Below, piece by piece: positions 20,241-33,659 of a stretch of DNA of 64,000 nt. The stretch comes from Phallus indusiatus (taxonomy: Eukaryota; Basidiomycota; Agaricomycetes; Phallales; Phallaceae): NCBI GenBank assembly GCA_027605045.1, contig JAQFWX010000006.1, forward strand, positions 620,001 through 684,000, written 5' to 3'. The notes under the pieces were generated by a model that had not been told where the DNA came from, searched no databases, and saw only the letters and a list, made by a program, of their open reading frames with translations. The position numbers and the translations under genes were made by a program. Each line of letters opens with the position of its first letter. The stretch's first letter is position 1.

Positions 20241-22536
20241 CCTGACCCCAGAGCACAACAACGGGAGGTAGAATAAAGTTGGTACTGGATTAGGGTGGAG
20301 CAGGTCGCGTTGCAGGTCGCGTTGAACAGGTCGCGTTGAGCAATGCTCACGTAACGCCTTTTTCAAACCCAGCTAGGGCGTGAATTCCTCCCGTTGAGCG
20401 GGGACTTGAAAGCGGGAATGTCTGTATAGTATGGCTGTCATTTGAACCTGCCGTGCCCGTTCTTATAGGACACGAGGAACATCTGACTTGATCTTGTTCA
20501 TGCTCGAAATTCTTCTTGTCGCGCTTGTTCTTCACGTACTCTCTTCGCACTCTTATGGTTTTTCTTTCAAATTGTGGGAACTTCAAAACGACTAGCAAGG
20601 GGTTCAAATTAATAACGAGTTGAACCCGCATGGCGCTAGCACTAAAGGCAGAAATACTGTGTGTGTGCCGTCATTTACACCCTAATTACCTTGGTTGTTG
20701 CTGAAGATGTCTCGCTCCGAATAGGCATCTTCGGTCTTCAGAGTATGAAGAATGGGATGTCGTTCGTCTTGCACAATCTCGCGTTGAAGATGGTCACACG
20801 TTTCCTCTCCGACGGTAGCATATCGGTATATTGTGAGACACAAATGAATACAAACAAGCTACCCGTACGGTTCTACTTTCAAGGTTTGCTGCCCCATACA
20901 ATCGCCAAGTTTTTTGCAAACACTCGACATATGTATTTATGGCTGCCACTCCTGAACCTGTCTTACTCATCCAATCGAAGCAAGAGCATTTCTGACTTGA
21001 TCTATTCATGCTCAAACTTCGCGAACGTCTTGCAACTCATTTTTTTTCACATCCTTCCGTCGCGGATCATTGCCGTTCTTCCACTTGTGCCTCGGCCTCA
21101 GCCCATCATGCATCATGCACCATGTACTTCCTTCGTGAGCAAGAGGTGACCAGATATTGATCTTAAACGGCGCGTTTACATCACCAGCGGTGCGTGGGTG
21201 TTCCTCCCAGAACCAGCTTCACGCACAATTTTCGTCATTCTGATCATTGCATCTCAGGCTTCACGTTCCAGGTCGAATTAAGAACCGGAGGTGAAACTAG
21301 AGGGGTGAGTCAATGTTTGTACAAAGCTCGGGCATCTGGTTTATATATTATAAGGGAAGTCAGGCGTGTCCATAATGCGAATAGTAAGCCTCAACACCAC
21401 TAAATAGACATAGCCAGCGGACTTTCATTTCAATAGACGATAAACAGTAAATAAGAGAATCCTCCAATCCATGGACCACCCCAAATGTGGACGCAGAAAA
21501 AAGGCGGTAATCAGGGAGTCTTAAATTTACGGATGTAAACAACAGAATTAGTCACTCTTGACAGTTAATTATCCAATCGAGTAAAATGCCGCTGCCAGTG
21601 CAGTATCCAGATATATTCAACGTCAACAAGAATTGACATCGCAGAGAAAGGTATGGTAAATGAAATTGACCGACCAACCTGGTGTTTATTGAAGGTACAC
21701 GCATATTCAGATCCTCTAGAACCCGCGATCCCCATAGTTGCCTATAGGTGTCATTTGCAGTATCCTCCCAGTCTACTTTTATGTTGTCCCATACCGCATA
21801 CATATATCAGCACGTCACAAACGCCCCACCTTGTTTTTACCCACAATTCAGCTAGGCCACTATCTCGCTTTTATTTTCATACTGCATAAACGGAACTCCG
21901 TCAGCGATGTATCTCTTTCCTTTATAAAGGAAGGGACTCTCTTACCGCTTGATGATCGTTGACCCCAATCGAACAAGTATGATGGGCATCGGTAACTGTT
22001 TTCGCATCACCCAAGAGATTTTAGACAAGTTTATAGTAACACATGTTTAACGCAAAGCACCTAGTGTGGGCGTCGCGTCGTTCTTTCAGTTTTAATGACG
22101 GTCAAACGTACCAGACGTATCAGTCTTGCTGTTTTTTTTTAAACAGAAATCACAAAAAAACAACACGAATGTTAAGTTCGTCTAGTTAATACAACCGCTT
22201 CAGATTTTCAATCAGACGTTTTATTTTTGGACCGTTTGATCCGGGGCTTCTTCCTAGTGAGGTCTTGTTACGGGCATGAGCAGATCCTAATACAATTCTA
22301 AATGTCCCAGTTTTATACTCAATTTGAGAGTCATGGATTTTTTGACCGCTCGTACATATGTATGTGCTTTTGGATCCTGTCAGGCGCGAAATAGTAGCCA
22401 GAATACTGTGCTTTTTCCAACTCGAAAGTTGAAATGTTTAAGTAGTTCGTGTATAAAAGTAAACTCGAGCTGGGGTAATACTAAGTATATTCAAATCTTT
22501 ATACAAACTACGTATATTAAGAGTTGTGTTGGGACT
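20241..22536. other. Intergenic region between repeat copy I and NLR1
   Basis: No convincing gene. There is a short tandem repeat (three copies of CAGGTCGCGTTG, about 20307-20338). Open frames here, the longest 162 codons at 20661-21149, show no recognisable domain and no paralog elsewhere in the window. The last 200 bp weakly match the 3' flanks of NLR2 and NLR3, probably an extended 3' UTR of NLR1. Confidence 0.5.
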
Positions 22537-25500
22537 CTAGTTGTTCCCGGATTTGCATTTTGTCCAATCAAGACCATGTACGAAATTTGTGAAATTTGGT
22601 TTTGTAAAGTTTCGATGTGGCACATGTGTCACGCATGGCAACCAGAACCGGTTTCTCAGCTTTGGTGGAATCCAAAACAAAAGCTCGCCCTTCGGACCAT
22701 AAACCCATCCGCTGCGATTGATTTGAACGGAAGCGGAAAGAGAAGCCTTTCTCCATGACATCAGTGCGTAGTCCAATAAGTCTGTCTTGTTGAATGTCGG
22801 TGTGCTGATTACAGTTCGTTTTAAGTGAATTACATTGAATACAAGTGATACAAGACTTACCCTTCGATGTCGGAACCTTCGTTGGCGAGTGAAGGATCAC
22901 TGTACAGAGTAGACATTATCTCGTATGTATCCAAATCCCAGACATGACATTGCGAGGGGCGGGAAGTTAAAACTACAAGACGTCTTTTGCTGAAAACTAG
23001 GCTTTTCAACTTTATGCGGGATGGGTATCGAATTTTTTTAATCATGTTTTTGGTTTGTATGTCCCAGATATCTAAGAACTCGGGGTTTCCCCCAATATCC
23101 TCACCGGATGCTGTTATGATACATCTTGAGTCATCGGAGAGCCAAAAGTCCTTGATCGGGTGATCTAACGATGGGCCTGAGAAAAAGGTTTCGGTGTCCA
23201 CGTCGAAGAGCTGTATTTCATCATTATCAATCCATACCATATACTTTCCATTGAGAGAAGTCGAGGGTCGCTTATTAGGGCCACCACGTGAGAATGGAAT
23301 CGAGTCCACTCTCATTCTTGCTCTCGTTAGTAGCTCTATATTGATACCCCCTTTTGATGCATATATGAGATGTTTCTCGTTGGCAGAAACAGCAATCGGA
23401 TGGCGCCGGGACTTTGATTCCAATGCAAGCATCTTTAATCTGTCACCCGATTCGCAATCACGAATTTCCGCTTTATGATCATAAATGACAGCAAAGCGGG
23501 TATCTCGCACGGGGAGAATGGGTTTCAGTCCACCTAGTAAGTCTACCATTATGCCGCGAACCAAATCACGGGTACAACTATCCCATATATTTATGGTTCT
23601 TTCGTGTGCAGAAATGAGATATTTGTCCCAACACAAGAGTGCGGTGATTGAGCGGACTGATCCATTGGCATCTACGACGATTTCGCCTTCTTTATCGTTC
23701 CAGAGACAGAGTCCGCGACTGGTAACGTATGCCACGCGCACGTTTTCCTCGTTAGGTGAAACACCGACGCACCCGTAGTTTTTAAGTTTGACCTCAAAGA
23801 TAATTGTGTTCGTTGTCGTAATATCCGAGATCCGGAGGCGGCCTTCATCCAGAATCGTCTCATAATGAAGAATGAGATATGAACCCCGCAGCCAAATTTC
23901 GTACACTCTCTCAATTTCATTGTTGGGTGGGTGTCCCTGTTCTATGAATTCATCCCATTGTTCGACGTGAAGTGTCACTTTTCCTATTTCCCGATCGACA
24001 GACTCGGAGAGCAATGCAATTGATTTGGAATCATGTGAGAACCCTAGACAGCAATCAAGGTTGTCTACATGAGATCGACTGATTAGTTGTCCCGTAGACA
24101 CACTCCAGATCGAGTACATGCTGGCGGAGGTAACAATGAAATATCGATTTTCAGGGGAAAGGCAAAGGCTTCCGATGTACGTCTCGGATCCAATAAGCTC
24201 GGTGACTTTGGTTATTGTCCATACATCCCAAATCTCGATTGTTGTGTCGTTTATTCGAAAGGCGATGTATCTGTCAGAAAGTGCCAGATCCCACGGAGCA
24301 TAGCAGGACATGACACAATGCTGCGTTTGACTTCTAGTGTTCCATATGTACACCTCATCACTAAGGCGGCTGCTATAAAGGGCAATCCAGTCTCCGTTGG
24401 GAGAAATTGCTGAGAGTTGTCTATTTTCAAAGCGTTTTACAATCTGACGAGTTCTTCGATCGAATAGGAGCGCTTCCTTTTGTGTGGTCCAGATTATGAA
24501 GCACCCGTCCGAAGAGATGGCGCAATGACGACACCAAGGACCGAGTATCTCTTCATACGTCTCTATCCTCTCTTCTTTTGTCCCCGTATGGAATGCCAGG
24601 ATATTACCGTTACTGAAACAACAATAAATCCATTCACCATCAAAGGAATATATGATATGGACAGGGCGACTACCAGTAGAAAAGGGGCGATGAGATTCTT
24701 TAGCTTCAGAAGTCTTCTTCATAATTTGTTTTCTTATTATGGACATTTTCGATACCCGCAATCCAACCATAGATGATGCAAAAGCGAAATATGTGCCTTT
24801 CGGAGAAAAAGCAAGCACCGTCGCGGAGTACCCTAGATATTCCAGTCTGAAATTAATCTCACGCGAAGAATTGACGGGATCATCGGCATCGAGCGTAAAC
24901 ACTCCAGGATACCTTTCCAGATATTTTCTGGATACGAATGAATTGCGAGGGACAAAAGGGAGTGCGGAGAGATACAGATGCGATGTGCTCTCCACCATCA
25001 TGTTTCTGAAATCAAATCCAAACCTCCATGCATCCGTCGCATCCTTGGCCAGGGCGCCATCTGCATCCTACCACCTGTTCAGCTGTTAAATATACATCTA
25101 ATAAATGATCACATACTTTACACCAGTTCGCTATTTCTCGCATCGTCACACAACCTCGATCAACTGCTTTGATCAAACTGAGCGCCTCAAAATAATAAAG
25201 CAGTTTGTCGTCCATTAATCTCCGGACTTCACGAATGATTTCCCCGCTGACAGGCGAGGACTGAAGATGGAAGGTCCAAAAACAACACGAATATGACAGA
25301 TGCGAGGGAACGGCTTTCTCGACACGTGAGTAAAAATCGGGTACATCCTGATTTCGCTGGTGGGATGTCTCAAGCTGACAGATGTTGAAGCAGAGCATTC
25401 GATTCATCACTTTGAGACAACAAAGTGTCATCTGGCTTTGGTCTGATATGTCAATGTAGTACTTGTTGTTTTCTTCGGTGATTTTTTTGGAGACGAAAAA

Positions 25501-27997
25501 ATCGGATAACGACGTGTGAACAGGCCGCACCGGAGTAGACAGGTCATGGACGCCGACAAAAAAAGAACCGAAAGGGGTGAGTATCGACTCAATATCTTCA
25601 ATATCGCTGAAGATATTTTGTAGCGCATTTATCGACAGGGGTTCCCGCGCAGTTATAATCGCGCCTACAATCGTCCTGAAGTCTTCTAAGAATTCTTCAT
25701 CCTTGGTCTCCGACTGGGTTGAGATGATCTGACGATATAGTTCATACAATGATGAAGACGAGTTTGATATGCAGGCTTTCCATTTCTTCTTTACCAGCTG
25801 TGGGCGCCTGACGGTGGGGTCAATAAATTGACAAACAGTTTGAGCCCACTGGAAAAGACCCTCGGCGCGTTGTGCTAGTATACTGGGCCAATCTCGATTT
25901 ATCTTATCTAAGATCGACGATATTGGGGCGAGACAATCCGAGACATAAGCTTGAATATCGGAACATGTTTCCTCTGCATCTTGAATACCACCCATCCGTA
26001 TACATTGAACATTGCAATTTAGGCATTGAAGCTCAATGTCTTGTTCTGGACGCGTAGTAACAATAATACGATAGTTCCCCGGGAGCTCGTTCCATCTGTC
26101 CAAGAGTAACTTCAAAATTTCTCTGCGTTCGTTGCGCTCGCCACTTTCATCCAGCGCATCCACAACGACGACAACAGATCCAATAGTTGTCACGTTCCTT
26201 GAAGGTTTAAGAATGAGCTCTTCAAACTGTGTTTCCGCATCCTTCGTCTTCCGAACCGCAGATTTATCAATGACCTTCACTAGTTCTTTTCGCCACTGGG
26301 TGTCGCTGTCAGCCAGGTCACGGGATATACTGCTGAAAAGAAAATTACGCCGGTCTGGGAAACTTCTGTTGAAACAAAACATGGATCCGAGTCGGTTCTG
26401 TTTTTGAAATATCCCAGCGATGGTATGTGCCACTGAAGATTTTCCTACTCCCGCTTGTCCGCTTAGAACTAGAATTTGCGGTAAGTTGTCATCATTGACC
26501 CGTGTTAATATTTCATTAATCAATGTCTGACGGGTCCCTATTAAGCATCGTTTATTAGAGAGGAATCCAGCTTCAGGGTCATATGGCATTTCTCCGAGCA
26601 GTATTAATTCGTCTTGCAGTGAAACGAGGTCATTTATCGAGAATAATATAGGCTTTGATAATTAACATACTTTTTTCGCTGATGGTTTGAGACATGCGAA
26701 GTGTTACAATGCCGATTTCAAGATTGATCGAATCCGTCATCACCTTAGCGAGGTGGTCCAGTTTGTCATTGAGAGCTTGAATCTTGTCATCCACACTCCC
26801 GCCAATTGCCTTGACGATGTTTGCGACTGGGACTTCAATATCAGACTAAAATTGCACATCACATAATCTTGAGAAAGACACAACCTGTACTTTCTGCACA
26901 GTATGCCCTGATAAAATGTGCGCATTCAATGGTTTGTTGAACGAGTGTGGAAAGCATTTTAGACCAGCGGATGGAAGGCCTGTCTGTAGACTGGGTCGCA
27001 GCGAGATCGCAGAGCCGTTCCACATCTGTAATGTATTCGTAAATGTCCTTCAATTTTTCGCATAATTGTTTGATTTTGTCATCACTGTTTTTTTTCGCGA
27101 TAATAGTCTTGTAAAGTCAGTCTATATATGTTTAAGAGAAAATAATGCGTGCTTTTACCTTCGGGATAATAGATAGAACACTCCAGGCTGCCTGCGCGTA
27201 CATGTTTACCTAGAAAAGGTTCAAAAAAGGATAAAACGTATGCTTTCTAAGGAGATCACCTCGGAAACACCTCGCATCACTTCCATAAAAACCTTGAATG
27301 TGTCAAGAAATGACATCCAAATCTTCTCGTTATCATTGTAAACTCGCGCCACAGAAACATTGGCACCCTTAGCTGGGGCTTTCAAAATCGGTAAACTTCC
27401 TAACCCCGCTGATGCCCTTTCTATCGCTCCCGAAGCGAGGTCGAGTCTAGATATTTTTTTGATGTTGAATGTTAGTTGAGACTCTCCGATAACGTCTAAT
27501 TTGCATAAACCTAGAATCATATAAATACAACACTAACGACAGTGTTTTCAGTAACATAAATCAACCAACCAGAATCGCCTTGTTGTTCGATTAGGCGAAT
27601 AGCCCGGCATTCGCACGAGCCAACTGTATCATTGTTTTTTATCAATCCTTTTTTCTGGACAGTAAACTTTACAAGAGTGTCGTCAGTAATATATCCGGCA
27701 CTGAATCGTGGTGTAAGATGAAAATCAAAGATTATGATCTAAAACATACAAAATGAAGGACTCGCTCCAGATCATGCAACTGTTCTCCTGATCACCTCTC
27801 CCGAACGCGCTTTGTGTATCCGTTGTTGTTTCGTTGTCGTATTTGATTTCGATTTTGAGCTTATCACCTTTCCTCAAGGGTGGAGGACTGACCAGGCGAA
27901 CATCTTTATCCAGAAATCAGGGATAGGATAAACCCAAACCCGGACGAGAAACTTTATAGTTACCAGATATTTTTATGCCTTCCATCGAAAGGGCCAT
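22537..27997 (-). CDS. NLR1: C2-like/Goodbye-like/NACHT/WD40 STAND protein (about 1656 aa)
   Basis: Ten exons (5' to 3'): 27997-27964, 27903-27750, 27700-27570, 27510-27260, 27209-27159, 27107-26885, 26826-26671, 26612-25117, 25067-22861, 22804-22537. They sum to 4,971 nt, a multiple of three, and every junction has GT..AG ends. The start ATG 27997 follows an in-frame stop. Domains: C2-like (about 5-110), Goodbye-like helical domain (about 125-330, AAWSVLSIIPK), NACHT (Walker A GQAGVGKSS with Lys about 391, Walker B VVVVVDALDESG, sensor VTTRPEQD), helical arm ending NWCK, then about 12-14 degenerate WD repeats (about 840-1565), and a last exon with ELLFWIPP and FTNFVHGLDWTKC. Proteins of this architecture are thought to sense non-self or heterologous proteins and trigger cell death in fungi. 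It is the most divergent of the three paralogs and lacks the extra 5' exons of NLR2 and NLR3. Confidence 0.9.
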
Positions 27998-30100
27998 GAC
28001 CTAATACTATCGATAGTTGTAATAAGAGCAAGTTACAAGGCGAACATTGAATACTAAGGACCACGATCAAGATTTGTGAAAGCTGCACACTCGAGCGCCT
28101 TATGCCAGACCTTCGTTCTCAGCTCTCACTTTTTCGTTGTTGATTTAACATCTCTATAGGTCGTCGATACAGATCTTCTATCAGAGCCACAAGGATATAT
28201 ATCAACATACTTACTATCAATCACCGGAATTCGGATTCCGCACAGCAACCACCATGATGCATGTGCATGAGGTGCCAGGAGGAACTGACATGCAATCCCA
28301 ATTCGAAGGGTGCCCAGTAACTAGTAACATGCTCTCAATTTCGGTGCAGAGGAGCCGCCTCAAAATAGAAATCCTAACGAGTTGGCAACCCAGCTGCCGA
28401 TGTCTATGAACTTGAATGCTGACCCAAGCCTTGAGGAGGCTTGAAGAGGCTTGAAGACTATTAACTTTATAAAATGAGATTTCTCGAAACTTACTTAAGC
28501 CATAAATTAGCTTATAGCATGAAAACGTACATGACGAGTGTTTCCCTAGCTCTCTGTAATAAATATTGAGTAAATAAATAGACACGCGAGTACTGATTGT
28601 ACTACTGGCAGCGGTTGAACCGAGTTCGCCTCGAGTTGGGCACGTCACTACAGTCACATCACGGCGATGACGAAAAAGCTCTTTGCGATTGATTATCCAT
28701 GCGTCTACTAACGATCACACGGCTTTATATGGTTCAAAATGCATTCAAACGACGAAATCACAGTCTATACCAGGTATTCTTCGGCTTCAGAGCCTAGTGG
28801 ATATGTCGGACTGCCCTCCATTTCAGCTTATCGACGCTGCCGCAGTTTTTGATCCTTCAAAAGGGATATTTGTTCCAACCCATCAGATGTTAAAAACAAG
28901 CATCAAGATCCCGCACCAAACATCTAGAAGAGAGCATCTCATGCGCTTCAAGTCTGCCGATTCGTGCACATCCTTGTCTTCGAGCTCATAGCGTAATCAA
29001 GCACAATGGTATTATCGCGGGTTCGTACTTTTTCTTCCTTTTCGTTTCGACGATATGATTTATATTTTTTTTTCAAAGAGGTTTTTCTGTGGGTCTACAG
29101 CAGAACTTGCGTATACGCAATCCGCTTCAGAAGCATTCAGATGGACATTGGACAATGAATGCCTGTATTATTGGGATACATAGCATTCTCGAGAGCATTT
29201 TTCATCGTTATCCACGGTGTGCGTTCCGCGACTCTCATTTTCCATCGATGTCCAGACTGCAGATGATAGCAGTTACCCGAAGGGAACTATCAGAACCGCC
29301 TGGCACGACCTGAATACTACCCGCAGGTGAAACACGTTGACCAGTAGTGGATCATGGTCGTGCTCGCCCGCGTGTCAGCAGTCGGAATAACATTCAGACT
29401 CGTTCTGGCCTGGGGTTGTTCCGTTCATCAACCAAACCAAACCAAAACAAGTGTGCAGTCCCGCATTCTCTAACGCAGTCGGTAGAAGCATCAGACGTGC
29501 GACTCGTGTATGTTTTTATGTGACCTGCCTCTCCCACTGAAGCTGATCCCTTTCTGTTCACAGATGTCAACAATCTGTCACTCAGTATCAAACTGGAACG
29601 TAAATTTGCTCATGGGGCCGGCCCAAGTGAGAGCATGTTGTCTTAACTAAGATACCGCACATCGCTATCGGGTGTTATATATAACTTCGAAAGCCCAAAG
29701 CCAAGTAGAGACAATGCCATAAGCTCAAGAACCGGGCCTGGTTGTTGTTTCATTTCTCTCGACGCCAATATCATATGTCTAGTCCTTGTTTTGGATCCAC
29801 GCGTTGGTTAGCGAGCCTAATTTGGTAAGCCAGTGTAACGTGGTCTTTAGGTGAAGGACGAATTCCACATTGCTCAATTATTTCAAAGATTGAACCGGAA
29901 GTGCAAAGTGAACATACACATCATCTCGAAGCTTCCGTCATACCCGAATTGGTCAGGGACAAGCACAATCTGTAGTTTGTATCTGGACAGACGACCCTCG
30001 ATCTTCTCGAATGTCATTTCATGAAAGACACGGCGTCATGTTAGTTGATTGCAGATGTGTATATGGTTATTGATGGTATTCTCACTTGATGTGCATTGTG
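27998..30100. other. Intergenic region upstream of NLR1
   Basis: No gene recognised. On the minus strand from about 28655 a stretch starting TGTAGTGACG resembles an LTR start, but I found no matching end or target duplication. The rest carries only short, unpaired open frames. The promoter of NLR1 should lie directly right of 27997. Confidence 0.4.
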
Positions 30101-33100
30101 TTTTAGTCGCATGCACCAGTGTTGACGGATGAATCAGATGTATAGTAAGGACTATGATTGGGTCGTCTGAGCCGTCGTTGTTTGGACACGGTGTTTATAA
30201 TATGAGGTCATTTTCTTCTTTTATGTCTTGGGCTGTAGCTCAATCATCTTCCCGTAGACGGAACCTGCTTTACAAGAGCATGAACTCATCTAGTTTCGTT
30301 GCAGAGCTCGTCCAGGGATGGGTTACGAGCGTATCCCCGTCGTAAGTGCGCTTTGTGCCGAGACAAAAAAAAACAGAATCATGATATCTAATCGACATCG
30401 ACTACTTTCTCCCCTTTAGAGCAGGACGCACGGGTCGCTTTTCAGTATTGATGGGACGCGCATAATCTGATGCATCGGGATGGAAGGTTGTTGGTCAAAG
30501 GGCTTAGGATGTAAATGCCATTTACAAAAAGAATCAAGTCTGACTCTCAGGCTATGAGCTTGGCCATCCGATGTTATACGTTAGATGTTCGAGCTTCAAG
30601 ATCATTTGATCCTTATGAGAGATATTTGGCAAGACGTCGTAGAGCGAAGAAAAGGGCTATTCGACATGGTCCCACTTGATATCAAAACTTCACTCAAGGA
30701 GGTGGCGAGATGGAGGTGGATTTCGAGACGATGAGTGGGATAGCAAGGACAATGCTGCGTCGTTGTTTGGACGCGGTGTTTAGGATATGAGGTTATCTTC
30801 TCCTTTTTATCTCTCGAGCTGCAGCTCAATCGTCTTGTAGAGGGAACTTGCCTTACAAAAAGACGGACTCTCTCGTCTTTCGTGTGGCTTCATGGGATGG
30901 GTTACTTGTACCCGTGCGTATGTCCGCCGTAAGTGCGGTTTGTGCTACGACAACAAAACGGTACTGGATGCTGGATATTTTGCAGCTACTCGTATAGTGA
31001 TGTCAGTCTTGTTATAGGAGATGGCGTGAGATGGGAACAGAGATTGATGCACCGGATGGGAGGCTGCTGGACAGAGAGCTTAGGAGGTAAATGCCCTTTG
31101 AACTCAGACCAGATGTTCAAGCTCAAGACCAAGTTGTTAGAGTCTTTTTTCAAGCGTTCCCACGGATACGGCGACCATCACTTCTTTCTCGATGAACGAG
31201 TCGGACCATGAACGAACAATCGATCTGCGGGTCTTTTTACATGACATTCGCGTGCATATCAATCAATCCACACCTCGCCACGTTAAAAGTAACGTTCGCT
31301 TAGTTGTATTCTCATTTTTGCTTTCGGCACTTGTATTCGTCACCGCGAAGTCTTCGTAAAGGAGCTTTGGGTGTATTGGCACAAACATGCGCTATTCTCT
31401 GGCCTAACCCGTCTTAGTCTTAGGCTTGGATCTGTTTGGATTGAAGTTTGGCTTCCAAAGCCTTGTTTTGACCTGACGCTGGGCTCGGTTACTCCCTCGA
31501 ACTCTGCTTTGTCCTTCCCATTCCATCCATACCCGTCCTCCGCCGATACATACTCCACCATCGTGCGCCATTTCGTTGACTCTTTGCTCAGGATTCTCCG
31601 CTTCTTCTTGTCGACACACTGCTATCTCCTGCCTCAAACTGAGGTCAATGATGAATCAAGTGAATCTCCCGGTCCCGACACTATGGACTATGACCTTAAG
31701 ATGACATCAAACAGACCAAACCGTGTTGTGGATCATCGATGAAGACATTCGTGTCGATCTCGTATTAGCTTAGGCTTGCTGGTAGCTGCAGCTGGCTCTT
31801 ATACCCACACACCTTTCTGTCTCGCATTACTGAATATAGTGAGCTAAACATCGTTCACGTATATCAGGTTGGAACTAATCTTGTTATAAGCTGTCATGGG
31901 TCCAATCATCGGGCGTTACACACGGAATACCTGGATACGGTCTTGACATCGGTTGGCAAGCTTGGTTTGAACCGCGGCATCGCTCTACCAGTTCTAAGTA
32001 CTGTGTTAACAGTACTAGTGCATCCGTCCAGCTTCAAGTGGAACTTGACCACCGCATCCGCAACCTGCGACCGTCTAAAGCAAACCATCCGACGCGCTGA
32101 AAACAGTAGTGACATCATCCTTTTCGTCCCCTTCGAGACAAGCGCGACGTGATTGTCATGACACGCTCGGTTCAGGGTCCTTTCGCTGGGACGCACAAGT
32201 TGTCCAGCAGCAATCCATATGCATCCAGATTCTTCGTTCATACGCTTCACTGTAGCAATCCCAGGTCGTCCATCACCTTCTCTTCCCATTCATTTGAGCA
32301 TGAAGCGACACAGCCTCTCTATCTTCGCTCAAGCTCCTCCCCATCGGGACTACGCGTAGCTAACGCGATATCATCCTTCAGCGACGGGGAGATTGACGAG
32401 AGATAATCAATCAATATTCAATAACTGTGGTCGGTTACCACGGTTCGGTCTAGTTGACGAACTTACAATGAAAGGTCTTTGCGACAACCGGGGGGATCCA
32501 CATCCTCGGCCACCAGATTAACGTCGTCGAAAGCTTGACACACCGAGGTGAGTGCCCAGTTTCCCGTTCATAGTAACAAGCGCGGTCTGGCTAATGGGAG
32601 GCTCCCTCAACTATACTAGCTGGCTATCGTTTTTCAAGATCGGCTCCTTCGACGTTACAACACATTCGTTCTCGTTATCGGTGTCGATAGTAATACATAT
32701 CAGCCTTTAATCAGCCATTTCGGACGTCACTCTGAACTGATCAACGTGGCAGTCGTCTAAGCTCTAAGACCGGTCCCGTTGCAACCTATGGTACATAGTC
32801 CTTGTTTGTCAATGATAAAGTTGTATCATATGCACCACCGCGTCTTCTACAGCCATCCGATACTCTCCCGTTGCCGGCTTACGCTGTTACTGTTGCTTTG
32901 TCTACAGACCGCTGTTTTCAGAGCAGTCTGGTGTATAAGGTGATATCGTGAAGTGGCTGATGAGCATCAAAGTGGAAAAGAGATTGTAGCTCTCCCATAC
33001 GATACACTTTGTGTTCTCCACGACCGTCTCGGGATCATATCGTTTCTCCTTTACCGTCCGATCTAAACCCACGCCCTTTCTCTCTCTAACTCGTTGTCTG

Positions 33101-33350
33101 TGTATCTTGTGCAATCATCGGCTAGTGAAGAACGACTTAAAACAACCCAGGGTTTTCGGAGAAGGCAAGCTGCATATGCTCTGAACAGCCGCCCGGAACA
33201 AGACAAAAACAACCCACCCTCATGACTACCCGGACCTCCTTCTTCTCTTTTCTGAGCGCTGAGCAACATGGTAGGTAAGTCGAAATTTTCTGCATCCACC
33301 TGCTAGATATACGTTCCACTTCCTGTAAGTTACACAGCATTTATATAGGA
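30100..33350. repeat. Low-copy degenerate repeat, copy IV (about 3.2 kb)
   Basis: Shares ordered blocks with copies I, II, III and V: the GACGTCGTAGAGCGAAG block (30632), the GATGAACGAGTCGGACCATGAACGAAC block (31191, compare 45518 and 61720), the AAGGAGCTTTGGGTG block (31359), and the block GTCCTTGTTTGTCAATGAT (32797, compare 46727). A local direct duplication is also present: 30160-30360 resembles 30770-30960. No intact ORF is conserved between copies. Confidence 0.75.
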
Positions 33351-33659
33351 GACAATTGCACATGTTATTGTATTTATGTCTAAAGCTTACATTTGAAACA
33401 AGGAGATATTCATATATGTGCGTTCATCCGGTGAACGCCAGGCATTTTGACGGATATTATTCGACTCTCAATGTCCCGATTTTTCGGCTCAATTTTGAGA
33501 TTGTATGTGTATATGTATTTATGTGCTTTCATATCCTGAGCGCAAATGTGAAGTCGAAACAATATGCTTCTCTAATTTTAAAGTTGTTGAAGTGTTTGGC
33601 ACAGATGTGTAAAATTAAATTCTGAGAAAAAGTTATATTCAAATAGTTCTGTTTGGACT
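33351..33659. other. 3' flank of NLR2, conserved with the 3' flank of NLR3
   Basis: TTTTGAGATTGTATG (33492) through ATATGCTTC (33561) matches 51439-51522 in the same order, including CCTGAGCGCAAA. It is probably 3' UTR or downstream sequence carried along in the gene duplication. Confidence 0.6.

Noticed and set aside
20661..21149. 162-codon open frame proposed as a gene
   Set aside because: No domain, no paralog in the window, no conserved splice or start context; likely chance.
28217..28657. Possible minus-strand LTR beginning TGTAGTGACG
   Set aside because: No matching terminus, partner LTR or target duplication could be found.
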